From positions 682,001 through 746,000 of the forward strand of contig PNKY01000002.1 in the NCBI GenBank assembly GCA_013822765.1: a stretch of DNA of 64,000 nt, read 5' to 3'. Below the pieces are notes generated by a model, which did not search any database, had not been told where the DNA came from, and worked only from the letters and a program-made list of their open reading frames with translations. Below, one piece after another: positions 46,595 through 53,861 of this stretch. The first letter of the stretch is position 1. The number at the start of each line of letters is the position of its first letter. Source of the DNA: Rhodospirillum sp. (lineage in GTDB: Bacteria > Pseudomonadota > Alphaproteobacteria > Dongiales > Dongiaceae). The translations under genes and the position numbers were made by a program.

Positions 46595-47809
46595 TTATTG
46601 GCCGGTCTTGACCTTGGTCCACACCCGCGTACGCAACCGATCCAGTTCCGGATCGACCGGCGCATCGGAGAACAGCTTCTTCTTCACCTCGTCCGTCGGA
46701 TAGATGGAGGTGTTCCCCTTGACCTCAGGATCGACCAGCTCCAGCGCCCCGGTGTTCGGGCTGGCGTAGCTGACATAGTTGACGCCATTGGCCGCAACCT
46801 GCGGCCGGTTGAGGTAGTCGATGAACTTCAAGGCGTTGTCGACATTCTTGGCATCCTTCGGAATGGCCAGCGAATCGACCCAGAGCAGGGTGCCTTCCTT
46901 CGGGATGCTATAGCTGAGCTCTGCCTTGCTGCCCGCTTCCTCGGCGCGCGCCTGGGCGATGAAGATGTCGCCAGACCACCCGATGACCGCGCACAGTTCG
47001 CCGCCGGCCAGATCGTTGATGTACTGCGAGGAGTGGAAGTATTTCACGTACGGGCGCACGGCGGTCAGCATCTGCTCGACCGCGGCATAGTCCTCCTCCG
47101 ACTTGGAATGCGGATCCTTGCCGAGATACTTGAGGGCTGGCGGCAGGATGTCGGACGGCGAGTCCAGCATGGAGATGCCGCAATCCTGCAGCTTGGCCGC
47201 ATTCTCCGGCTTGAACAGCAGGTCGAAGCTGTCGATCGGCGCGTTCTCGCCCAGCCGTTCCTTGACCTTGGCGACGTCGACGCCGATGCCGACGGTGCCC
47301 CAGAAATACGGCACGGCGTACTCATTGCTCGGATCGAACGGCTTCAAGGCTTCCAGGATCTGCGGATCGATGTTGCCGTAGTTGCTGATCTTCGACTTGT
47401 CGATCTTCTGATAGATGCCTGCCTGGATCTGCTGGCCGAGGAACGAGCCGGTGGGCACCACGATGTCGTAGCCGGTGTTGCCGGCCTTCAGCTTGGCATC
47501 GAGCGTCTCGTTCGAATCATAGACGTCGTAGCGGACGGTGATGCCGGTTTCCTTCTGGAAATCCTCGACCGTCGTCTCGCCGATATAGTCGGACCAGTTG
47601 TAGACATTGAGTTCGCCGCCGGAACCGGGTTCCGCCGCGGCGGGCGCGGCAGCCGGCTGCTCTGTCGAAGCGGTCTGCTCTTGCGTCGCCGGTTGAGCCG
47701 GCTGTTCCGCGGCGGGCGCTGCTGCTTGTTCCTCTTTCTTCTCTTCGCCGCAGCCGGCCAGGAGCAGGGCCGATACAAAGGCGACCACGCCGAAACGTGC
47801 TGATTTCAC
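46595..47809 (-). CDS. Lipid-anchored PotF-like polyamine-binding protein
   Basis: A 404-residue paralogue of the next gene. The GTG at 47809 has GGAGG five bases upstream. The leader VVAFVSALLLAGC ends in a lipobox, so the mature N-terminus is a lipidated Cys, followed by a ~50-residue Glu/Ala/Pro/Gln-rich linker (for example AAAPAAEQPAQPATQEQTAS) and then the PotF fold: GGELNVYNWSDYIGETTVEDFQKETGITVRYDVYDSNETLDAKL and ending RTRVWTKVKTGQ, as in its neighbour. A lipoprotein binding protein is common in Gram-positives but unusual in a Gram-negative importer. It may present polyamines to PotGHI from a membrane tether or act as a sensor. Confidence 0.85.
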   Translation of the reverse strand: MKSARFGVVAFVSALLLAGCGEEKKEEQAAAPAAEQPAQPATQEQTASTEQPAAAPAAAEPGSGGELNVYNWSDYIGETTVEDFQKETGITVRYDVYDSNETLDAKLKAGNTGYDIVVPTGSFLGQQIQAGIYQKIDKSKISNYGNIDPQILEALKPFDPSNEYAVPYFWGTVGIGVDVAKVKERLGENAPIDSFDLLFKPENAAKLQDCGISMLDSPSDILPPALKYLGKDPHSKSEEDYAAVEQMLTAVRPYVKYFHSSQYINDLAGGELCAVIGWSGDIFIAQARAEEAGSKAELSYSIPKEGTLLWVDSLAIPKDAKNVDNALKFIDYLNRPQVAANGVNYVSYASPNTGALELVDPEVKGNTSIYPTDEVKKKLFSDAPVDPELDRLRTRVWTKVKTGQ

Positions 47810-47963
47810 GATAACCTCCAAGTCACGCGTGTTTCCGGGTCTCGCTCTGATGTTCAGGCCAGGGCAGCCTGATGAGCTTGTTGTTGCGCTGACACTGCAG
47901 TCTCCCCAGCCGTTCCGGGGCTGTCAACAGGACATCCGTTCAGGTTGAGCGGCCGCGGCACTA

Positions 47964-49070
47964 TCACCCTTTGGGAAAGTCGAACTTGTAGGAGCGGGCA
48001 TTGGCGAACGCAGTCTCGGCGATTCGCGTATACCGCATCGTGTCCTGGCGGTATCGCAGATAGGAGGATGCGATCTGGCGCGTGATGTCGTCGCCGCGCT
48101 CCAGCAGCTCCTGCAGTACTTCGCCCGAGGCGATGCCAAAAGCGACCAGCACGTCGCGGGGGAATTGCTTGAGCTGCACGCCGTGCTCGTTGACGAGCGA
48201 GGCGAGGGCGGCCGGACTGCGGCCGTTGAACTCGGCCAGCATCATGTCGTTCTCGGCGCTGCAGCAGGCCGCGACGATCTGCTTCAGCTCGTCCGGCAGG
48301 GCCTCGAACTTGCCCTTGTTCACGATGCATTGCGTCGCGGACCCCGGCTCGTGGAATCCCGGCCAGTAATAGAGCTTGGTGATCTTGTAGAAGCCGAGCG
48401 ACAGGTCGTTATAGGGCCCGACCCATTCGGCGCCGTCGATCGCGCCCGACTGGAGGTTGGAGAATATCTCGCCATTGGGCAGCGGCACGATCTCGACGCC
48501 GAGCTTGGCGAGCGCCTGCGCGCCGTGGCCGGTGATGCGGAACCTCAGTCCCTTGAGGTCGGCGACCGAGCCGATCTCCTTGCGGAACCAGCCGCCCATC
48601 TGCGCGCCGGTGTTGCCGGCGAGGAAGGCCTTTACGCCGGATGGCGCGTAGAGCTCATCCCACAATTCCTGGCCGCCGCCGAAATAGATCCAGCCGTTGT
48701 GCTCGCCCGCCGTCAGGCCCATCGGCATCGCGCTGAAGAAGCCGGCGGCCGGCAGCTTGTCGATGTGATAGCTGCTGGAATCGTGCCCCATCTCCGCCTG
48801 ACCCTGGGAGACCGCATCGAAGCAGCCCATCGCATCCACCAGCTCGCCGGCAGCGAAGACCTTGACGTTGAGCCGACCGTCGGAGGCCTTGGTGATGCGC
48901 TCCGCCAGACGCTCCGCGCCGGTGCCAAGACCTGGCAGACCTTTCGGCCAGGCGGTCACCATCTTCCATTCCAGCCGGTCCTGAGCGATCGCCGGTCGGG
49001 GCAGGGCGGATGCAAGTGTTGTCGCGCCCGCCGCCAAACCGGCGCCGGTCAGGAAATTGCGACGTTTCAT
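47964..49070 (-). CDS. TRAP transporter substrate-binding protein (DctP/TakP type), Tat-exported
   Basis: A 368-residue binding protein. ATG 49070 with GAGG nine bases upstream gives a twin-arginine leader MKRRNFLTGAGLAAGATTLASALPRPAIA. The mature part has LEWKMVTAWPKGLPGLGTGAERLAERITKASDGRLNVKVFAAGELV and GLRFRITGHGAQALAKLGVEIVPLPNGEIFSNLQSGAIDGAEWVGPYNDL, matching the TakP/2-keto-acid and mannitol/chloroaromatic subgroup. The usual large and small TRAP membrane subunits are not adjacent, so the transporter it serves must be encoded elsewhere. Tat export suggests folding, possibly with a ligand, before translocation. Confidence 0.85.
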   Translation of the reverse strand: MKRRNFLTGAGLAAGATTLASALPRPAIAQDRLEWKMVTAWPKGLPGLGTGAERLAERITKASDGRLNVKVFAAGELVDAMGCFDAVSQGQAEMGHDSSSYHIDKLPAAGFFSAMPMGLTAGEHNGWIYFGGGQELWDELYAPSGVKAFLAGNTGAQMGGWFRKEIGSVADLKGLRFRITGHGAQALAKLGVEIVPLPNGEIFSNLQSGAIDGAEWVGPYNDLSLGFYKITKLYYWPGFHEPGSATQCIVNKGKFEALPDELKQIVAACCSAENDMMLAEFNGRSPAALASLVNEHGVQLKQFPRDVLVAFGIASGEVLQELLERGDDITRQIASSYLRYRQDTMRYTRIAETAFANARSYKFDFPKG

Positions 49071-49214
49071 GCCCGAAGACCTCACACCAATTCAGAGCAC
49101 ATGCTCGCCATTGTCGATGCGCCGTCTCCCTGACTTGGCGTCGCATCAGCGGGCGGAAACTAGCAGGGCATATGCGGTTGCAAAAGACCTCTCACCCGTC
49201 CGTGGGATGCAGGG

Positions 49215-49934
49215 TCACTCCAGACGCTGCCAGCCCTCCGGACCGTATCCTTCCAGCGGACGGAAGCCGGACTTATACGCCATCTTCCGGCTGTTCTCGA
49301 CCCAATAGCCAAGATAGACGAACGGCAGGTCGCGGCGTCTGGCTTCTTCGATGAGCCATAGCACCACGTAGACTCCCAGGCTGAGATCCGGCCGCGCTGT
49401 TTCGTAGAAGCTGTAAACCGCGGAGATGCCGTCCCTGTTCCAGTCGGTCAGGCAGCATGCCACCAGCTTGCCGGCGGGATCGCGCAGTTCGATCATGCGC
49501 GTGTCGACCGGACTGTCGGCGACCATGCTGCTGTAGTCCTGCGGACCCATGCCGACCATCTCGCCGTCGGCGTGGCGCGCTTCGAGGTAGTGCACGAACA
49601 GCTCGAACTGCTCCTGGGTCGGGACGTTGTCGCGGATGCGCGCGGCCAGATCGCGGTTGCGGCGGTTGATGCGGCGCTGCGTCCGGTTGGGCTCGAACTC
49701 CGCTACCGGGATGCGCACCGGCACGCACGCCTGGCAGCCGGAGCAGGCCGGGCGGTAGGCGATGGAATGGCTGCGGCGGAATCCGGCGTGAGACAGGAGC
49801 TCGAACAGCTCCGGCGCATTGCCGCCGGAGAGTTCGGTGATGACCTTGCGCTCCATCCGGTCAGCCAGATACGGGCAGGGCACCTCGGTGGTGACCAGGA
49901 ACGGGATCGGAAAGCCGCGGCCCAGGACGCTCAT
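49215..49934 (-). CDS. bpt: Aspartate/glutamate leucyltransferase
   Basis: A 239-residue aminoacyl-tRNA-protein transferase of the N-degron pathway, which adds leucine to proteins with N-terminal Asp or Glu so that ClpS/ClpAP can take them. Motifs: VPCPYLADRMERKVITEL, HSIAYRPACSGCQACVPVRIPV (Cys cluster near residue 65), RRINRRNRDL, LVACCLTDWNRDGISAVYSFY and LPFVYLGYWVENSRKMAYKSGFRPLE. Length fits the family. The start is taken at ATG 49934, as the TTG three codons earlier is less likely; no strong binding site is seen. Confidence 0.92.
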   Translation of the reverse strand: MSVLGRGFPIPFLVTTEVPCPYLADRMERKVITELSGGNAPELFELLSHAGFRRSHSIAYRPACSGCQACVPVRIPVAEFEPNRTQRRINRRNRDLAARIRDNVPTQEQFELFVHYLEARHADGEMVGMGPQDYSSMVADSPVDTRMIELRDPAGKLVACCLTDWNRDGISAVYSFYETARPDLSLGVYVVLWLIEEARRRDLPFVYLGYWVENSRKMAYKSGFRPLEGYGPEGWQRLE

Positions 49935-49998
49935 GCGGTACAAAATACCGCACTTCCGGGCCGTTGCGCCAGCGGCGCTAAGGCGTTCTTTAGGTTAG

Positions 49999-50523
49999 CT
50001 AATTGCCTTTCCAGGCATCGGCCCGCACCACCACGGTTCCGGCCAGGAAATCGTGGACACAGCGCCAGCGGGGGTTCAGGAACACCACCGCCGCGGCCAG
50101 CCAGCTGGTTACGCCATGAACGGCCCAGAACAGGCCGGACATCAGGAGGGCCTGCAGATTGTCCGGACGGCCGCCCGACCAATTGATGACTTTCAGCCCG
50201 AACATGCGCATGCCGGGCGTCGCGGAAGCGGGGCCGCCGATCGTGAACACGTCATACAACAGGCCGAAAGCCACAATGCCAAACAGAGAGGCCGGGATGG
50301 TCAGCAAGCCAAAGGAGATGATCGACAGCACCGTCAGCGGGATGATGGCGATCAGCATCACCAGGCTGATCAGGATGAGGTCGACGAAGAAGGCGAGCAT
50401 CCGCCGCAGCGCCACACCGTCATAGAACTCGGGATGCAGGAGCGGATCGTGGATCGCTCCGTCATCGCGGCTGTTGCTGCTCGTCCCGCCCAGCACGATT
50501 GCCGGGAGCTTGCGTTCGGTCAC
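49999..50523 (-). CDS. RDD-family membrane protein
   Basis: A 174-residue protein with GTG start at 50523. The RDD signature is VALRRMLAFFVDLILISLVMLIAI with three further hydrophobic segments, and the C-terminal RWRCVHDFLAGTVVVR typical of the family (the HD is part of the conserved LHDxxxGT motif). Some RDD proteins act as Na+/H+ antiporters, but most are unassigned. The N-terminus is polar. It lies 64 bases upstream of the Bpt gene on the same strand. Confidence 0.8.
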   Translation of the reverse strand: MTERKLPAIVLGGTSSNSRDDGAIHDPLLHPEFYDGVALRRMLAFFVDLILISLVMLIAIIPLTVLSIISFGLLTIPASLFGIVAFGLLYDVFTIGGPASATPGMRMFGLKVINWSGGRPDNLQALLMSGLFWAVHGVTSWLAAAVVFLNPRWRCVHDFLAGTVVVRADAWKGN

Positions 50524-50639
50524 CTTGTGTCCGCCTTTCGATCGCCAAAGGGGAATCGCCCTTCCATATTGAGGGGCTTGCCCGGCTTTGCAAGGGGGGC
50601 ACAATCTGTTGAGCGGCTGTAGGGCGCCTTGACCGAGTC

Positions 50640-51665
50640 CTAGGGAACCAGCTCCGCCGGTGGTCCGGAACGGGTGGTCGGTTCCGGGACAGAGGCGGGC
50701 AGGATCGCGCCGCCACCCGATGGCGCCGGCTCGGGGCTCTTTTCGCGCAGCAGGACGATGCTGATGCGCCGGTTCTGCGGATCGAACGGATCGGCCTTCA
50801 CGAACGGATCGGTGTCGGCCTGGCCCTTGATCATGGTCAAGCGGTCGGCGCTGATGCCGGCGCCAACCAGGACCCGGCGCGACGCGTTAGCGCGGTCGGC
50901 GGAAAGCTCCCAGTTGGTGTAGTTGTCGCCGCCGGCGTACGGCTTGGCGTCGGTGTGGCCGGAGATTTCGATCTTGTTCGGCAGCGTCTTCACCACCTCC
51001 GCGACCTTCTCCAGCAGGTCCTTGCTGCGCGGATTCATCGCTGCGCTGCCGGAGGGGAACATGGAGATCTTCTCCTGGTCCAGCAGCTGGATGCGGATGC
51101 CATCCTCGGTCTTGTCGATCTTCAGGTTCTTCTCCAGCGCCTTCAGCTCGGGGTCCTCCTGGATTGCGTTCTTGATGTCCTGCTGGATCTGCTCGAGCTG
51201 CTTCTGCTCGGCGGCGGCAACCGCCTTCTCGGCTTCTTCGAGGTCGACCGGCTTGTCGCCCTTTCCAGGCTCCGGCTCGTTGCCGGTGCCGATGTCCGGC
51301 TTGTCGCCATCCATCGATTGTGGCCGGTCGCCTTCGCCGGTGGCGGGCGCCTGCTGCATCGCCTGGTCTTCGTCTTCGGTGTCCGAATCCTGCGAGGCGC
51401 CGCCCGACATGTCATCCATAGGCTGGGCCTGGCCGGTCAGGATGGTGAAGGTGGCGGAGGTGTTCTGGACCGCGAGGGTCGGGCGGAAGTAGGCGGCGAT
51501 GCCCTTCTTCTGTTCCTCGGTGACCGCATTAAGCAGCCACAACAGCAGGAAGAACGCCATCATGGCCGTGACGAAGTCGGCGTAGGCGACTTTCCAGGCG
51601 CCGCCGTGATGGCCGGCTGCGACCTTCTTGATCTTCTTGACGATGATCGGGCGTTCGTCTGCCAC
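50640..51665 (-). CDS. motB: Flagellar motor stator protein MotB
   Basis: A 341-residue protein with GTG start and AGGG upstream. The single N-terminal helix AWKVAYADFVTAMMAFFLLLWLLN holds the proton-carrying Asp30. A long acidic, low-complexity linker follows (SQDSDTEDEDQAMQQAPATGEG, about residues 85-175) and then the OmpA-like peptidoglycan-binding domain (ISMFPSGSAAMNPRSKDLL, EISGHTDAKPYAGG, LSADRANASRRVLV, QNRRISIVL). It anchors the stator to the wall. Starts ten bases after motA. The linker is longer and more acidic than in enteric MotB. Confidence 0.92.
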   Translation of the reverse strand: MADERPIIVKKIKKVAAGHHGGAWKVAYADFVTAMMAFFLLLWLLNAVTEEQKKGIAAYFRPTLAVQNTSATFTILTGQAQPMDDMSGGASQDSDTEDEDQAMQQAPATGEGDRPQSMDGDKPDIGTGNEPEPGKGDKPVDLEEAEKAVAAAEQKQLEQIQQDIKNAIQEDPELKALEKNLKIDKTEDGIRIQLLDQEKISMFPSGSAAMNPRSKDLLEKVAEVVKTLPNKIEISGHTDAKPYAGGDNYTNWELSADRANASRRVLVGAGISADRLTMIKGQADTDPFVKADPFDPQNRRISIVLLREKSPEPAPSGGGAILPASVPEPTTRSGPPAELVP

Positions 51666-51675
51666 GGCGCGATCC

Positions 51676-52533
51676 CTAGACCGGCGGCAGTGCGCTCACC
51701 GCCTGCTCCACTTCGTAGAAGTTCGGCCGTTCGGTGGAGAGCAGGACCTTGCGCGCGAACTCAACGGACACCGCCGGCGGATAGCCCTGCATGTGCGCGA
51801 GCAGGCCGGCCTTCATGCACTGGTAGTATTTCGCGTCCGCCTCATCGACTTCCTTGATGATGCTCGCGAGCGGCGCGATGAATCCATAAGACATCAAGAC
51901 GCCGAAGAACGTGCCGACCAGCGCCGCGCCGATCAGCTCGCCGAGCACCTTGGGAGGCTCTGTGATCGAGCCCATGGTGGTGATGACGCCGAGAACCGCG
52001 GCGACGATGCCCAGTGCCGGCATGCCGTCTGCCATGGTCTGGATGGCGTGGGAGGCGCCGTGCAGCTCGTTGTGGTGCGTCTCCAGCTCTGAGTCGATCA
52101 GCGTCTCGACCTCGTTCGGGTTCTCGGTGCCCAGCGTCATCATGCGCAGGTAGTCGCACAGGAACTCGACCGCGTGGTGATCCTGCTGGAACTTGGGGAA
52201 CTGCCCGAACAGCGCGCTCTCGTCCGGCTTTTCGACGTGCTGTTCCAGCGCGAGCATGCCCTTGGTCTTGGCCAGCTTGAAGAGCTGGTAGAGCACGCTC
52301 AGAAGTTCGATGTAGTCGGCCTTCTTGTAGGTTGGCCCCTTCAGGGCGCGCTTGAGCCCCTTCAGGGTCTGCTTGATGTTGGTTTTGGTATTGCCGATGA
52401 TGAAGGCGCCGAGGGCCGCGCCCAGGATGATGATGAACTCGATGGGCTGAATCAGGATCAGCAGATTGCCATGCACCGAGTATGCGCCGAACACGCACGC
52501 AAGAACGATGACGGCGCCGATGATGACGAACAT
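51676..52533 (-). CDS. motA: Flagellar motor stator protein MotA
   Basis: A 285-residue protein of four helices. MFVIIGAVIVLACVFGAYSVHGNLLILIQPIEFIIILGAALGAFI gives the first two, and GMPALGIVAAVLGVITTMGSI with GTFFGVLMSYGFIAPLASII the last two, containing the prolines that flank the proton path. The cytosolic loop between them (residues about 60-165) interacts with FliG. It forms the proton-driven stator with MotB. No other flagellar genes are in the window, but the pair implies a motile organism. Confidence 0.93.
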   Translation of the reverse strand: MFVIIGAVIVLACVFGAYSVHGNLLILIQPIEFIIILGAALGAFIIGNTKTNIKQTLKGLKRALKGPTYKKADYIELLSVLYQLFKLAKTKGMLALEQHVEKPDESALFGQFPKFQQDHHAVEFLCDYLRMMTLGTENPNEVETLIDSELETHHNELHGASHAIQTMADGMPALGIVAAVLGVITTMGSITEPPKVLGELIGAALVGTFFGVLMSYGFIAPLASIIKEVDEADAKYYQCMKAGLLAHMQGYPPAVSVEFARKVLLSTERPNFYEVEQAVSALPPV

Positions 52534-52622
52534 GCCGAACGACCAGCCGGAACAAGTATTTACCTGTCCGGCAAGATGCCCGGAACTTAGTTAAAACTTG
52601 GTTAGGTAAGGCCTGTGGCCAT

Positions 52623-53861
52623 TCACCCTTCGCCCGACTGGCTGCTCATGCGGCGGGTGGAAAATCCAGCCTGTTCAAGCTCTTCAATGATCTCGGTGAC
52701 ATGGCTAGCATTGCGCGTCTCGACCAGCACGTCGATCTCGGCGCGCTTGACCGGCAGGTCGACGAACATCCGGTGATGGGTGATGTCCATGATATTGCCC
52801 CCGGTCTGACCGATCACCTTGGTGATGGTGGACATGACTCCGGGCTGGTCGATGATCTCGATCCGGAGGGTCGCCATGCGCCCGTCCAGCACCAGGGTGC
52901 GCATCAGGATCTGCGACAGCAGGCGCGAATCGATGTTGCCCCCGCCGATCACCACCCCGACCTTACAGTTCCTGAAGGCCGACGGGTGGCAGAGGATGGC
53001 TGCTATGCCGGCGGCGCCGGCGCCTTCGGCCACGATGCGCTGAGTTTCGATCAGGGTACCGACGGCGCGCTCCACCGTCATCTCGTCCACCAGCAGGACC
53101 TCGCGGACATTCTGCTCGACGATCGCCCGGGTCAGCGCGCCGGGCGACTTGACCGCAATGCCGTCGGCCAGGGTCTGGCCGCCGTTCGCCGGCGGGATCT
53201 CGTTGATCGCGTGATGCATCGAAGGATACAGGTCGCTTTCCACGCCGTAGACCTCGATGCTGGGCTTCAGCGCCTTGACGACGGTGGAGATGCCGCTGAT
53301 CAACCCGCCGCCACCGATCGGAATCACCAGGAAGTCGAGATCTGGATCGTCCTCCACGATCTCGAGCCCGATGGTGCCCTGTCCCGCGACGATGTAGGGA
53401 TCGTCGTACGGATGCACGAACACCAGGTTCTCCTTGGCCGCCAATTCGCGCGCGTAGACCGCTGCGGCGTCGATGCTGTCGCCGTTCAGGATCACGCGCG
53501 GACCGAAGGCTGCGGTGCGCTCGATCTTGGTGAAGGGCGTTTGCTCCGGCATCACGATGGTGGCGGGAATGCCGAGGCGCTGCGCGTGATAGGCGACGCC
53601 TTGGGCGTGGTTGCCGGCGGACATGGCGATCACGCCGCGCTTGGCTTCCTCCGACGTCAGGCTCTTCAGCTTGTAGTAGGCACCGCGATCCTTGAACGAG
53701 CCGGTGAATTGCTGGTTCTCCAGCTTCAGCCGCAGGGAGGCGAGGCCGAGCTGCTTGGCGAGGCGCGGCGCGGACACGAACGGGGTGCGCACGACCTGGC
53801 CTTTGATGGCCTCGGCCGCGCGGCGAATATCCTCGATCGTCGGCTTGGGGATCCCGGTCAT
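52623..53861 (-). CDS. Threonine ammonia-lyase with C-terminal ACT domain
   Basis: A 412-residue PLP enzyme; GGAGGAGG lies shortly before the ATG at 53861. It converts threonine (and serine) to 2-oxobutanoate (pyruvate) and ammonia. The PLP lysine is Lys57 in QQFTGSFKDRGAYYKL, the phosphate loop is IPIGGGGLISGI, and MSAGNHAQGVAYHAQRLGIPATIVMP is intact. A single ACT domain from about residue 330 (TLRIEIIDQPGVMSTITKVIGQTGGNIMDI) points to allosteric control; this short ACT form is usually catabolic or bifunctional, not the two-ACT IlvA. The start overlaps the acylase stop by four bases. Confidence 0.88.
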   Translation of the reverse strand: MTGIPKPTIEDIRRAAEAIKGQVVRTPFVSAPRLAKQLGLASLRLKLENQQFTGSFKDRGAYYKLKSLTSEEAKRGVIAMSAGNHAQGVAYHAQRLGIPATIVMPEQTPFTKIERTAAFGPRVILNGDSIDAAAVYARELAAKENLVFVHPYDDPYIVAGQGTIGLEIVEDDPDLDFLVIPIGGGGLISGISTVVKALKPSIEVYGVESDLYPSMHHAINEIPPANGGQTLADGIAVKSPGALTRAIVEQNVREVLLVDEMTVERAVGTLIETQRIVAEGAGAAGIAAILCHPSAFRNCKVGVVIGGGNIDSRLLSQILMRTLVLDGRMATLRIEIIDQPGVMSTITKVIGQTGGNIMDITHHRMFVDLPVKRAEIDVLVETRNASHVTEIIEELEQAGFSTRRMSSQSGEG

